A stretch of DNA of 64,000 nt. Origin: Sandaracinobacteroides saxicola. Lineage in GTDB: Bacteria; Pseudomonadota; Alphaproteobacteria; Sphingomonadales; Sphingomonadaceae. Where the stretch lies: positions 2,833,501 to 2,897,500 of the forward strand of contig NZ_CP059851.1 in the NCBI RefSeq assembly GCF_014117445.1. Direction: 5' to 3'. Below the pieces are notes generated by a model. That model made no database searches. It was not told the DNA's origin and saw only the letters and a program-made list of their open reading frames with translations. The translations under genes were made by a program, and so were the position numbers. This document shows, piece by piece, positions 14,652 to 23,842 of the stretch. How positions within the stretch are numbered: position 1 is the stretch's first letter; each line of letters starts with the position of its first letter.

Positions 14652-16806
14652 GACCGCCCCGGTCGCCCCGCCCGCCCCTGCCATCCCGCCGCCGCCCGCC
14701 GCCCCGGGCATAGGGTTCGCGCGGCACCACGCCCGGCACCGCAAAGCGCAGCGCGCCGCTGACCGGGTTGGCGTCCGCCAGCGCTAGTTCCAGCCGCTGG
14801 CCGACACGATAGACGGTGCCGCTGTGCTGCCCGGTCAGCGTCCGTGCCGCCTCGTCGAAATCGAACCGCTCCTCCCCCAACGCCCCCATCGGCACCAGCC
14901 CGTCGCCACCGATGCCGTCGACGGTCGCGAAGAAGCCGAAATTCGTGACGCCGGTGATCCGCGCGCGCACGCTCGTTCCCACCGCGCCCGCCAGATGGCT
15001 GGCGACATAGCGGTCGAGCGTCTCGCGCTCGGCCTCCATCGCCCGCCGCTCGGTCAGGCTGACATGATCGCCGCTCACCGCGAAACGCGCGCCCTCGGCG
15101 TCCCCCAGCCCGCCCTCGCCCAGCCCGAACGCCCGCACCAGCCCCCGGTGCACCAGCAGGTCGGCATAGCGGCGGATGGGCGAGGTGAAATGCGCATAGC
15201 TCGCCAAGCTCAGCCCGAAATGGCCGCGGTTGTCCGGCGCATAATAGGCCTGGGTCTGGCTGCGCAGCACCTGCTCGGCGATCTCGGTCGCATCGTCCCG
15301 GTCCTTGGTGAGCGCCAGGAAGCGGTTGAACAGCGCCGGTTTCACCACCTGCCCCAGCGCCAGCTTCAGGCCGATCGTCGCCAGATACTCCTTCAGCGCC
15401 ACCAGCTTTTCCCGCGAAGGCGCCTCATGGTCGCGGAACAGGCAGGGCAGCTTCTTCGCCTCCAGCGCCTTTGCTGCCGCCACATTGGCCGCGATCATCA
15501 TGTCCTCGATCAGGCGATGCGCATCCAGCCGCTCCCGCACACGGATGCCGGCGATGTTGCCGGCCTCATCCAGCAGCACCTGCTTTTCCGGCAGGTCCAG
15601 CTCCAGCGGCTCCCGCGCCGCCCGCGCTTTCGCCAGCGCCCCCCACGCCCCCCACAGCGGCCGCAGCACGCCGTCGGTCAGCGGTGACGTCGCCCTGCCA
15701 TCGATCGCCGCCTGAGCATCCTCGTAGGCGATGTTGGCGACAATGCGGATCACCGCCCGGCCGAACCGTGCCGAAATCACCGCCCCGTCCGCGCTGACCG
15801 CCATCTCGCACGCCAGCACGGCCCGGTCCTCGCCCTCCACCAGGCTGCACGCACCGGCGGACAGCGCCTCGGGCAGCATCGGCACCACACGGTCGGGGAA
15901 ATAGACACTGTTGCCGCGGTTGTACGCCTCGCGGTCGAGCGCCGTCCCCGACCGCACGAACCAGCTCACATCGGCGATGGCGACGATCAGCCGCCAGCCG
16001 TCGCCATCGGCCTCCGCCCATACCGCGTCGTCATGGTCGCGCGCATCGGCCGGATCGATGGTGATCAGCGGCAGCGCCCGCAGGTCCTCGCGCGGCCCCA
16101 AGCCGGCGCGGGACGCCGCCTCCGCCTCCGCCAGCACCTCGTCCGAAAACACATGCGGGATGCCCTTCGCTGAAATCGCGATCAGGCTCAGGCTGCGCGG
16201 CGCGAACGGATCGCCCAGCCGCTCCACCACATGCGCGCTGGCGCGGGCGCCGCTGCCGCGCACCTCCGCCAGCAGCAGTTCACCCTCCGGGCCGTCATAG
16301 TCGCTCAGCGCGAAATCATGCCGGGCGCGCTTGTCCACCGGCGTCAGCCGCCAGGCCGCCCCCTCCCGCCGCGCCGTGCCCACGATCGTCAGCGCGCTCG
16401 CCGCCAGCTTCTTCATCGGGTGCGCGGTATAGCCGCCGCCCGTCCCCTCGATCCGCGCCAGCACCCGGTCGCCCAGCCCCAGCGCGCCGCGCCGTCCGCG
16501 CTCCACCACCCGCACCCTGGGCGGCGGCGTCGCATGCTCCCACTTCACCGGCACCGCGAAAATCCGCTCGCCCACCGCTTCCACCACCTGCAACACCGTC
16601 ACCCGCGGCAGCCCGCCGCCGGCGTGCAGCTTGCGCCCCGGGCCACTCTCCAGCGCGCCGGCGTCGGCCAGCTCATCCAGCAGCGCCTTCAGCCCCTCCC
16701 GCGCCTCGCCATGCAGCCCGAACGCCCGGGCGATCTCCCGTTTCCCCACCGCGCCCGGCGCGCTCTCGATGAAGCGCAGGATCTCGGCGCGGGTGGGCAG
16801 GCTCAT
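14626..16806 (-). CDS. rnr: Ribonuclease R
   Basis: A 726-residue 3'-5' exoribonuclease of the RNB family that degrades structured RNA. It has an N-terminal winged-helix region (PTRAEILRFIES), cold-shock-like RNA-binding domains, and the RNB catalytic core with TIDPADARDHDDAV near residue 255 (Mg-binding aspartates). HFTSPIRRYADLLVHRGL follows, then a C-terminal S1 domain (VRARITGVTNFGFFATVDG). The tail is a basic Arg/Gly-rich segment, common in alphaproteobacterial RNase R. The ATG overlaps the topA stop by four bases (ATGA), so expression is tied to topA. Confidence 0.95.
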   Translation of the reverse strand: MSLPTRAEILRFIESAPGAVGKREIARAFGLHGEAREGLKALLDELADAGALESGPGRKLHAGGGLPRVTVLQVVEAVGERIFAVPVKWEHATPPPRVRVVERGRRGALGLGDRVLARIEGTGGGYTAHPMKKLAASALTIVGTARREGAAWRLTPVDKRARHDFALSDYDGPEGELLLAEVRGSGARASAHVVERLGDPFAPRSLSLIAISAKGIPHVFSDEVLAEAEAASRAGLGPREDLRALPLITIDPADARDHDDAVWAEADGDGWRLIVAIADVSWFVRSGTALDREAYNRGNSVYFPDRVVPMLPEALSAGACSLVEGEDRAVLACEMAVSADGAVISARFGRAVIRIVANIAYEDAQAAIDGRATSPLTDGVLRPLWGAWGALAKARAAREPLELDLPEKQVLLDEAGNIAGIRVRERLDAHRLIEDMMIAANVAAAKALEAKKLPCLFRDHEAPSREKLVALKEYLATIGLKLALGQVVKPALFNRFLALTKDRDDATEIAEQVLRSQTQAYYAPDNRGHFGLSLASYAHFTSPIRRYADLLVHRGLVRAFGLGEGGLGDAEGARFAVSGDHVSLTERRAMEAERETLDRYVASHLAGAVGTSVRARITGVTNFGFFATVDGIGGDGLVPMGALGEERFDFDEAARTLTGQHSGTVYRVGQRLELALADANPVSGALRFAVPGVVPREPYARGGGRRRDGRGGRGDRGGLKRPGRRG

Positions 16807-19337
16807 GGCGCCGCCTTCTTCTTCGCCGCGGCCTTCTTCGCCGCCGGCTTCTTTGCAGCCGCCTTCTTCACCGGCTTGCGCGCCTTTGCCGGCGCCGCCG
16901 CCGCCCGCGCCGCCAGCAGCGCCCGCGCCTCCTCCAGGCTCAGCGCCGCCGGATCGGCTCCCTTCGCCAGGCTGGCGTTGGTCGTGCCGTCGCTGACATA
17001 GGGGCCATAGCGCCCCGCCATCAGGCGGATGTCCGCGCCCGCCTCGGTCTGGCCCACCACGCGCAGCGGCTCCACCGGTGCCCGCCGCGCGAACCCCTTC
17101 GGCTCAGCCAGCTTGGCGACCGCCATGTTCATGCCGGTCTCGAACACCTCCGCCGTGCCGTTCAGCTTCGCATACTGCCCATCATGCGCCAGATAAGGAC
17201 CGAAGCGGCCGATGCTCGCGGTGATCGGCTTGCCCGTCTCCGGATGCAGCCCCACCTCGCGCGGCAGGCTCAGCAGCTTCAGCGCCAGCGCCAGGTCAAG
17301 GCTGTCCTCCGCCACATCGCGCGGCAGGCTCGCCCGCTTCGGCTTCTCACCCTCGCCCAGCTGCACGAACCGCCCGAAGCGCCCGCTCTTCAGCGTCACC
17401 GGCAGCCCGGTCTCGGGGTCCTCCCCCAGCACCACATCGGCGGCATTCTCCGCCTGCGCGCCGCCGAACTGCCGCGTGTACCGGCACTCAGGGTAATTCG
17501 AACAGGCCACGAACGCGCCGAACTTCCCCGTCTTCAAACTCAGCCGCCCATCGCCGCAATTCGGGCAGGTCCTCGGGTCGCCCGCACCCGTTTCCGGAAA
17601 CAGGTAGGGTGCCAGAAATTCGTCCAGCGCCGCGGTCACATCCGATGGCCGCTGCTCCAGCACCTCATCGGTCTTCGGCTTGAAATCCGCCCAAAAGGCC
17701 CGCATCACGTCCAGGAAGGCGCGGTCCCCCGCCGATACCTCATCCAGCTGCGTCTCCAGGCCCGCGGTGAAATCATAACTGACATAGCGCTCGAAAAACC
17801 GCTCCAGAAAGGCCGTCACCAGCCGTCCCTTCTCCTCAGCGAAGAAGCGGTTCTTCTCCAGCCGCACATAGGCGCGGTCCTTCAGCACCTGCAGGATGCT
17901 GGCGTAGGTGGAGGGCCGGCCGATCCCCAGCTCCTCCAGCCGCTTCACCAGGCTCGCCTCGCTGAACCGTGGCGGCGGCTCGGTGAAATGCTGGCTGGCG
18001 CTCGCCTCCACCAGCGTCGGCACCTCGCCCTGCACCAGCTTGGGCAGCCGGGCATCCTCCTCATCCTCGGGCTCGTCCCGCCCCTCGGCATAAAGCGCCA
18101 GGAATCCCGGAAACAGCACCACCGTGCCGCTCGCCCGCAAGCCCACCTGCCGGTCGGCGCTCAGCAGGTCCACGCTCGTCCGCTCGATCCGCGCCGACGC
18201 CATCTGGCTCGCCAGCGCCCGCTTCCACACCAGCTCATACAGCCGCGCCGCGTCGCCCGACAGGCCGATGCCCTTCGGACTGCGCGCAAACTCCGTCGGC
18301 CGGATCGCCTCATGCGCCTCCTGCGCATTCTTCGCCTTGGCGACATAGACCCGCGGCTTCTCCGGCAGATGCTCACGCCCGAACATCTCCATCACCACAT
18401 CGCGCGCCGCGGCGATCGCCTCGCCCGCCATGCTGACACCGTCGGTGCGCATATAAGTGATATGGCCGTCCTCATAGAGCGACTGTGCCACCCGCATCGC
18501 CTGCTGCGCCCCCATCCCCAGCTTGCGGCTCGCCTCCTGCTGCAGCGTGCTGGTGGTGAACGGCGGCGCCGGATTGCGCACCCCGGCCTTGGTCTCCACC
18601 GCGCTGACGGTGAAGCGCCCCGCCGCCACATCCGCGCGCGCCGCCTCCGCCGTCGCCGCATCGGGCAGGTCGAACTTGTCCAGCTTCGCGCCGCGCCACA
18701 GCGTCAGCCGCGCAACAAAATCCCGCCCCGCCGCACTCTGCATGGCGGCCTTGACGCTCCAATATTCCTGCGCGCGGAACGCCTCGATCTCGCGCTCCCG
18801 GTCCACCACCAGCCGCAGCGCCACCGATTGCACCCGCCCCGCGCTCTTGGCACCGGGCAGCTTGCGCCACAGCACCGGCGACAGCGTGAACCCCACCAGA
18901 TAGTCGAGCGCGCGCCGCGCCAGATAGGCATCCACCAGGTCCTGATCCACCTGCCGCGGCGCCTTCATCGCCTCGGTAACGGCACTCTTGGTGATGGCGT
19001 TGAATGTCACCCGCGCCAGCCCGCCCTTGGGCACCGCCCGCTTCGCCGCCAGCAGTTCCGCCAGGTGCCAGCTGATCGCCTCGCCCTCGCGGTCGGGGTC
19101 GGTGGCCAGGATCACCCGGTTGGATTGCTTCGCCGCGTCGGTGATCTCCTTCATCTGTTTGGTGCGGTCGGCGCTCACCTCCCAGCGCATGGCGAAATCG
19201 GCGTCGGGATCGACGCTGCCATCCTTCGGCGGCAGGTCGCGGACATGGCCGAAACTGGCCAGCACCTTATAGTCGCTGCCCAGATATTTGTTGATCGTCT
19301 TGGCCTTGGCCGGCGATTCCACGATCACCAGATCCAT
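16803..19337 (-). CDS. topA: DNA topoisomerase I
   Basis: An 844-residue type IA topoisomerase that relaxes negative supercoils. It has the TOPRIM start MDLVIVESPAKAKTINKYLG with acidic residues in ATDPDREGEAI. The active-site tyrosine lies in GHITYMRTDGVSM near residue 294. One tetracysteine zinc element (CPNCGDGRL-GAFVACSNYPEC) lies near residues 588-615, followed by topo C-terminal repeats. The last 30 residues are a Lys/Ala-rich tail that should bind DNA. It follows dprA by about 70 bp and overlaps rnr. Confidence 0.97.
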   Translation of the reverse strand: MDLVIVESPAKAKTINKYLGSDYKVLASFGHVRDLPPKDGSVDPDADFAMRWEVSADRTKQMKEITDAAKQSNRVILATDPDREGEAISWHLAELLAAKRAVPKGGLARVTFNAITKSAVTEAMKAPRQVDQDLVDAYLARRALDYLVGFTLSPVLWRKLPGAKSAGRVQSVALRLVVDREREIEAFRAQEYWSVKAAMQSAAGRDFVARLTLWRGAKLDKFDLPDAATAEAARADVAAGRFTVSAVETKAGVRNPAPPFTTSTLQQEASRKLGMGAQQAMRVAQSLYEDGHITYMRTDGVSMAGEAIAAARDVVMEMFGREHLPEKPRVYVAKAKNAQEAHEAIRPTEFARSPKGIGLSGDAARLYELVWKRALASQMASARIERTSVDLLSADRQVGLRASGTVVLFPGFLALYAEGRDEPEDEEDARLPKLVQGEVPTLVEASASQHFTEPPPRFSEASLVKRLEELGIGRPSTYASILQVLKDRAYVRLEKNRFFAEEKGRLVTAFLERFFERYVSYDFTAGLETQLDEVSAGDRAFLDVMRAFWADFKPKTDEVLEQRPSDVTAALDEFLAPYLFPETGAGDPRTCPNCGDGRLSLKTGKFGAFVACSNYPECRYTRQFGGAQAENAADVVLGEDPETGLPVTLKSGRFGRFVQLGEGEKPKRASLPRDVAEDSLDLALALKLLSLPREVGLHPETGKPITASIGRFGPYLAHDGQYAKLNGTAEVFETGMNMAVAKLAEPKGFARRAPVEPLRVVGQTEAGADIRLMAGRYGPYVSDGTTNASLAKGADPAALSLEEARALLAARAAAAPAKARKPVKKAAAKKPAAKKAAAKKKAAP

Positions 19338-19409
19338 CGGATACCCTTCAACCGCCCGGAATGGAGCGCGCGCGGCGCTTAGCGGTCAACGCGAAACCCC
19401 GCAAGCCCG

Positions 19410-20483
19410 TCACACCAGGGATACCCGCCCGCCGGCATGCCGCGTCAGCACGCCTTCCAGCTCCAGGTCGACCAGCAGCACCTGAATGTCCGCCGCCGGC
19501 AGCCCCGATTGCCGCACCAGCTCATCCACCGGCACCGGCACCGGAGACAGCAGCTCGCGCAGCCGGTCCGCCGCGTCCGCGCCCGGTTCCGCGATCGGCC
19601 CGCCGAAATCGAACCCCGGTTGCTTCGGCTCCTGCAACCGCTCGCCGAACGGCCGCAGCGCCGCCACGATGTCGCCGGCATGCTCCACCAGCGTCGCGCC
19701 CTCCTTGATCAGCGCATTGCACCCCCGCGCCCGGGCATCCAGCGGACTGCCCGGCACCGCCAGCACGTCGCGCCCCAGCTCGCCCGCCAGCCGCGCGGTG
19801 ATCAGGCTGCCGCTGCCCACCGCCGCCTCCACCACCACGGTCGCCTGCGCGATGCCGGCGATGATGCGGTTGCGGCGCGGGAAATGCCGCGCCATCGGCT
19901 GCGTCCCCGGCGGCATTTCGGCGAGCAGCAGGCCGCGCTCCGCCACCGCCGCCTGCAACGCGGCATTTTCCGGCGGATAGGCGATGTCGATCCCGCCGGC
20001 GATGGCAGCGATCGTCCCGCCGCCAAGGCTGCCCTCATGCGCCGCCGCGTCGATGCCGCGCGCCATGCCGCTCACCACCACGAAGCCGGCGTCGGCCAGG
20101 TCACGCGCCGCGGTCTTCGCCCACAGCTTCGCCGCCGCGCTGGCGTTGCGCGCCCCCACCATCGCCACCACGGGCCGCGCCGCCAGCACCGGATCGCCCA
20201 GCGCCGACAGCAGCGGCGGCGCATCCTCGCTCTCCGCCAGCAGCGGCGGATAATCGGGGTCACCCAGGAACAGCGCCCTTGCCCCCGCCGCGGCAATCGC
20301 CGCCAGCTCCGCTTCCGCCTCCGCAACGCTCGCGATCCGGCCGCCCCGGCGTGCCAGGTCAGGGAGCGCCTCCACCGCCGCCGCCGCGCTGCCGAAACGC
20401 CGCAACAGCATGCGGAAGCTCACCGGCCCCACATTCTCGCTGCGGATCAACCGCACGCGGGCGATGCGGTCGGCATCGCTCAT
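19410..20483 (-). CDS. dprA: DNA-processing protein DprA
   Basis: A 357-residue (minimum form) DprA, which loads RecA on incoming single-stranded DNA during transformation. Seen are an N-terminal SAM-like region (RSENVGPVSFRMLLRRFGS), the Rossmann core (VAMVGARNASAAAKLWAK, VSGMARGIDAAAHEGSL, FPRRNRIIAGIAQATVVVEA, GSLITARLAGELGRDVLAVPG) and a C-terminal winged helix (LPAADIQVLLVDLELEGVLTRHAGGRVSLV). The start is ambiguous: a 33-bp repeat copies the start region, offering ATG at 20483, 20516 and 20549 and GTG at 20582. The GTG overlaps the plsY stop (GTGA). I list the shortest form because the family core begins there; the longest would be 390 residues. Confidence 0.93.
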   Translation of the reverse strand: MSDADRIARVRLIRSENVGPVSFRMLLRRFGSAAAAVEALPDLARRGGRIASVAEAEAELAAIAAAGARALFLGDPDYPPLLAESEDAPPLLSALGDPVLAARPVVAMVGARNASAAAKLWAKTAARDLADAGFVVVSGMARGIDAAAHEGSLGGGTIAAIAGGIDIAYPPENAALQAAVAERGLLLAEMPPGTQPMARHFPRRNRIIAGIAQATVVVEAAVGSGSLITARLAGELGRDVLAVPGSPLDARARGCNALIKEGATLVEHAGDIVAALRPFGERLQEPKQPGFDFGGPIAEPGADAADRLRELLSPVPVPVDELVRQSGLPAADIQVLLVDLELEGVLTRHAGGRVSLV

Positions 20484-20582
20484 GCCTTGGCCATGAGCGC
20501 CACCATGATCGCTCATGCCCTGACCATGAGCGCGGCCATGATCGCTCATGCTCTGACCATGAGCGCGGCCATGATCGCTCAC
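20475..20582. repeat. 33-bp tandem repeat (three full units plus a partial) at the dprA start
   Basis: Three 33-bp units lie at 20549-20581, 20516-20548 and 20483-20515. They are followed by the first bases of a fourth that runs into dprA. Units one and two differ at one base; unit three differs at four. Each unit is in frame with dprA, carries a start codon at its junction, and encodes SDHGRAHGQ-type residues. Each also contains the dyad ATGAGCG/CGCTCAT. The array probably arose by duplication of the original plsY-dprA overlap. Confidence 0.85.
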
Positions 20583-21184
20583 GCTGCCTTCCTGCCGATC
20601 CTCGGCTCCGTGCCGCTGCGCAACCGCGCGATATTCTCCCGGTGCGTCCACAACACCCAGATGGCCATGATCAGCAACAGCGCCCCGGACCATGGCTGCC
20701 CCAGCGCGAACGCGGCGATCGCCGCCGCAAAGCCGCCCGCCATGCCGCCCAGCGAGGAAATGCGCGTTACCAGCGCCGCCCCCACCCAGGCCAGCGCGAA
20801 GGCCAGCCCCGCCAGCGGCAGCAGCGCCAGCGAAATCCCCAGCAGCGTCGCCACCCCCTTGCCACCCCGGAACCGCAGCCAGACCGAATAGAGATGCCCG
20901 ATGAAGGCCCCCAGCCCGGCCACGCCGGCCAGCGTCTCGCCGCCGAACCGATGCCCCAGCCACACCGCCAACGCGCCCTTGCCGGCGTCCAGCAGCAGCG
21001 TCGCCGCCGCCAGCCCCTTGCGCCCGGTGCGCAGCACGTTCGTCGCGCCGATATTGCCGCTGCCGATGGTGCGCACGTCACCGGCACCGCCGGCCTTCGC
21101 CAGCAGGAAACCGAACGGGATCGACCCCAGCGCATAGCCCAAGAGCAGCGCCAAGCCGAAGCCGATCAGCCCCAGCGCCGTCAT
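20579..21184 (-). CDS. plsY: Acyl-phosphate glycerol-3-phosphate acyltransferase
   Basis: A 201-residue inner-membrane enzyme that transfers an acyl group from acyl-phosphate to glycerol-3-phosphate, the first step of phospholipid synthesis. The three conserved motifs are visible: GYALGSIPFGFLLAK, GSGNIGATNVLRTGRKGLA, and LRFRGGKGVATLLG. Five hydrophobic helices fit the family. The ATG at 21184 overlaps the stop of the 118-residue upstream gene by four bases (ATGA). Its own stop overlaps the longest dprA start. Confidence 0.96.
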   Translation of the reverse strand: MTALGLIGFGLALLLGYALGSIPFGFLLAKAGGAGDVRTIGSGNIGATNVLRTGRKGLAAATLLLDAGKGALAVWLGHRFGGETLAGVAGLGAFIGHLYSVWLRFRGGKGVATLLGISLALLPLAGLAFALAWVGAALVTRISSLGGMAGGFAAAIAAFALGQPWSGALLLIMAIWVLWTHRENIARLRSGTEPRIGRKAA

Positions 21185-21537
21185 GAGTCGCGCAATTCCG
21201 CGCTCACCGTCTCAATCGGCGGCTCGATCTCGTCGAGCGCCTCCATGTCCTGCTGCACCCCGCGCAGGATGCGCGCGATATATTCGCGGTGCATCAGCCC
21301 GCGCTCATAGCCGGCGTCGGCGTCGGGCTTGTAGCCTTCCAGATCGGCGCGGCTAACCGTGCCCTTCGCATCCAGCAACCGCTCCAGGCTGTCCAGCCGC
21401 TCGCGGTTCACCGCCACCTCGCCTGCCAGTGCCATCACGATCGACAACAGGCGGTCCACCGCCGGGTCCTCGAAATAGGCCGGCCGCTTGCCCTTCGCCT
21501 TCTTTCCGGCCAGCGCGATATGATCCGGCTCGCTCAT
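21181..21537 (-). CDS. Conserved hypothetical protein, 118 aa
   Basis: I do not recognise this 118-residue protein. It begins MSEPDHIALAGKKAKGKRPAYF and then reads as mostly helical and acidic (DRLLSIVMALAGEVAVNRER, LDSLERLLDAKGTVSRADLE). It has no signal peptide, membrane segment or cysteine pattern. It overlaps the methyltransferase upstream (ATGA at 21534-21537) and plsY downstream (ATGA at 21181-21184). Such tight packing suggests it is a partner subunit of the methyltransferase. An upstream start at 21591 is possible but would sit inside the methyltransferase gene. Confidence 0.75.
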   Translation of the reverse strand: MSEPDHIALAGKKAKGKRPAYFEDPAVDRLLSIVMALAGEVAVNRERLDSLERLLDAKGTVSRADLEGYKPDADAGYERGLMHREYIARILRGVQQDMEALDEIEPPIETVSAELRDS

Positions 21538-22760
21538 TCCGCCGCCATCCGCAACGACGCGCTGTTCTTCCAGGCGCCATAGGCATGCCACACCGCCGCC
21601 CGGCCGAAATCCTCGACCTCCTCTTCCCTGTGGCTGGGAAAGACCGAGGTATCCACCACCGCGCGCACCTTCGCCTCGAACAGGTCGGCATCGGCAAACC
21701 CCGCCCGCCGGAACACGGCCGGCAGGTCCAGCGCGTGCATCGCCGACCAGAAAGGCTCATTGTTGTTGAAGGCATCCCAGTCGCGCATGAACTGTTCGAA
21801 CAGCGGCATGTCGTCGGTATAGGCCGGCTGCTCCAGATGAAACATCAGGCCGCCGTCGCTCAGCAGGCGATAACTCTCGTCGATGATGCGCGGCAGCGCC
21901 TTGCCGCTGGTCTCGTGCAGGAACATCGTCGTCTGCACCCAGTCGAAATGCCCGTCCGGAAAGCGGCCCAATTCCTCGGCATTGGCCTGCACGAAGCGGA
22001 TGTTCCTGACCCCCATCGACTGCGCCCGGGCATGGCCATAGCGCAGCGACGGCGCCGCGGTGTCGATGGCAATGACTTCGCTGTCCGGAAACGCCACCGC
22101 CAGCGGCACGGCATTGTGGCCGATGGTGGTGCCGATATCCAGGATGCGCTTCGGCACCCAGCCCGGCCGTTCCCTGGCGATCCACTTCACCAGCGCCTGC
22201 CCGCCACCGTCGGACAGCGCGCCCAGCCCGCCGCCGGTCGTCACGAAAATCCCGCAGTCATAATTGGCGCCGGCGCTGACATCCCCCGGCACCACCTCGC
22301 CATGATAGCTGCCCGGCATGCAGTGGATGTCGACCGCCGCCTGGTAGCGCGGCACCGCCACGCCCGGGTCCAGCTCCAGCGTGTCGCGCCCCTCGTTCCA
22401 CTGGCGCGCGCGGGCGTTCAGCTCGCCCAGCTGGCGGATCACCATGCTGCGGCCGTTCTGCTGCCGCATCTCCATGTTGTTGCGTTTCAGCGCACTCCAG
22501 AAGCGGTGATAGGGATCGGCATTCATCGCATGGCGGATCTCGAACCGGTCCTTCGGCTCGCGGCCATGCTCGGCACGGAAGGCCGGCAGCACGCGGCGCT
22601 CATAGGCCTTCGCATTGCCCGGCCCCAGCGCCATCGCCACATGCTTGTTCAGGTTGGCCAGGAAATTGAACCGCGCCCGCTCGTCATGGCTCGCCACGGG
22701 GAACACCCCATGCTGCGCCACATTATGGTAGGCGGGCGGAATATCGTCGCGCTTGCTCAT
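21534..22760 (-). CDS. Class I SAM-dependent methyltransferase
   Basis: A 408-residue protein. The first 200 residues are not recognised and include FEIRHAMNADPYHRFWSAL and a Gly-rich FVTTGGGLGALSDGGGQ. Residues about 204-340 form a Rossmann methyltransferase core with ILDIGTTIGHN (SAM site), EVIAIDTAAPSL, VQANAEELGRFPDGHFDWV and a later SYRLLSDGGLMFHLEQP. The acceptor is unknown. GGAG upstream supports the ATG at 22760. It is 38 bp from the nitrilase-fold gene and coupled to the 118-residue protein, so it belongs to the putative catabolic operon. Confidence 0.8.
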   Translation of the reverse strand: MSKRDDIPPAYHNVAQHGVFPVASHDERARFNFLANLNKHVAMALGPGNAKAYERRVLPAFRAEHGREPKDRFEIRHAMNADPYHRFWSALKRNNMEMRQQNGRSMVIRQLGELNARARQWNEGRDTLELDPGVAVPRYQAAVDIHCMPGSYHGEVVPGDVSAGANYDCGIFVTTGGGLGALSDGGGQALVKWIARERPGWVPKRILDIGTTIGHNAVPLAVAFPDSEVIAIDTAAPSLRYGHARAQSMGVRNIRFVQANAEELGRFPDGHFDWVQTTMFLHETSGKALPRIIDESYRLLSDGGLMFHLEQPAYTDDMPLFEQFMRDWDAFNNNEPFWSAMHALDLPAVFRRAGFADADLFEAKVRAVVDTSVFPSHREEEVEDFGRAAVWHAYGAWKNSASLRMAAE

Positions 22761-22798
22761 CGTTCATCTCCGGCACGCCATTTCGGGCGAGTGGGGGT

Positions 22799-23842
22799 TC
22801 AAATCAACCCTGCTTTATCCAGCCGCTCGATCACCGTCGCCTGCACCCGCTTGAAATGCTCGCGGTCCGGTTGCCGGACGGCGCCTTCGTCGATCAGGCT
22901 GTCCGCCGGCTGCACGCTGCCGGCATAGGTTTCGGCGAACAGCTCCAGCCGCTGCCGGCTCAGGTAATTCTTCATCCCCGGCTTGCGCCGCGCCCGCCGC
23001 AGCGCGGCGAGGTCAAGGTCGGCGAACGCCGTCATCGTCTCGCCGCTGTTCGATTCGGCCAGCACATGGCCGTCATAATGCACGATGGCGCTGTTGCCGT
23101 CGGCACTCGCCAGCGGCAGCAGCGGATCGTCGATGCCCGCGGTATTGGCGCTCACCACATAGGCGATATTCTCGATGGCCCGCGCCCGCCGCGCGATCGC
23201 CTTGTGCGTCAGCATCGGACTGCCGATCTCGCTCGACGAATGCACGAACACCTCCGCCCCGCGCAGCGCCAGCGTGCGCGCGATCTCGGGATAGAGGATC
23301 TCCTCGCTGGCAATCGCCGCGATCCGCCCGATGCCCGTGTCCGCCACCGGAAACACGCCGTCCCGGCCATAGATGTCCAGATATTTCGACCAGACGTCGT
23401 GCGGCGTCACCGCATACATGCTGTTCAACCGGCGATAGCGCAGCACCACATCGCCAGCGGGATCGACCACGAAGCTGGTCTGGAAATAGAGCCCCGGAAA
23501 ATGCCGGTCATTCTCATAGGCATTGCCCGCGATGAACAGCCCCAGCCGCTGCGCGTGGCGGCCCAGCCGCTCATATTCCGGCCCGCCGACATCGAACGCC
23601 GCGCGGGCGGAGAATGCCGCCACCCCGATCCGCCCCGGAAAGCTGGTGAACAGATATTCCGGCAGCACCACCAGCTTGAGCGCACTGCCGCCGAACTGCT
23701 CCACGAAAACCTTCGTCGCCGCGATCTGCCCCGCCACCCGGTCGATATGCGCCAGGATCTGCGTCCGCGCCGCCGCGTCGTCCGGCAGATGCTCGACCGT
23801 CTTGGCGGTCAGCTGCATCGCCAGCGCGGCATAGGCGGTCAA
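22799..23842 (-). CDS. Nitrilase-superfamily protein with substituted catalytic residues
   Basis: A 347-residue protein with the carbon-nitrogen hydrolase fold. The catalytic glutamate is present (VVLPEYLF, near residue 62). Where the family has its lysine, this protein reads RYRRLNSMY (Arg near 138). Where it has the nucleophilic cysteine it reads IASEEILYPE (Ser near 179; codon AGC). Other landmarks fit: FIAGNAYENDRHFPGLYFQTSFVVD, GAEVFVHSSSE, and a late ASADGNSAIVHYDGHVLAE. It may be a pseudoenzyme, a binding protein, or a variant with another mechanism. I chose the TTG at 23842, which overlaps the FAD oxidase stop (TTGA) and gives the expected first strand TAYAALAMQLTA; an ATG eight codons later is the alternative. 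Confidence 0.8.
   Translation of the reverse strand: MTAYAALAMQLTAKTVEHLPDDAAARTQILAHIDRVAGQIAATKVFVEQFGGSALKLVVLPEYLFTSFPGRIGVAAFSARAAFDVGGPEYERLGRHAQRLGLFIAGNAYENDRHFPGLYFQTSFVVDPAGDVVLRYRRLNSMYAVTPHDVWSKYLDIYGRDGVFPVADTGIGRIAAIASEEILYPEIARTLALRGAEVFVHSSSEIGSPMLTHKAIARRARAIENIAYVVSANTAGIDDPLLPLASADGNSAIVHYDGHVLAESNSGETMTAFADLDLAALRRARRKPGMKNYLSRQRLELFAETYAGSVQPADSLIDEGAVRQPDREHFKRVQATVIERLDKAGLI

Noticed and set aside
20579..20903. CRISPR-like array suggested by regularly repeated units near dprA
   Set aside because: The 33-bp units are directly adjacent with no spacers and lie in frame with dprA, so this is a tandem repeat, not a CRISPR array.
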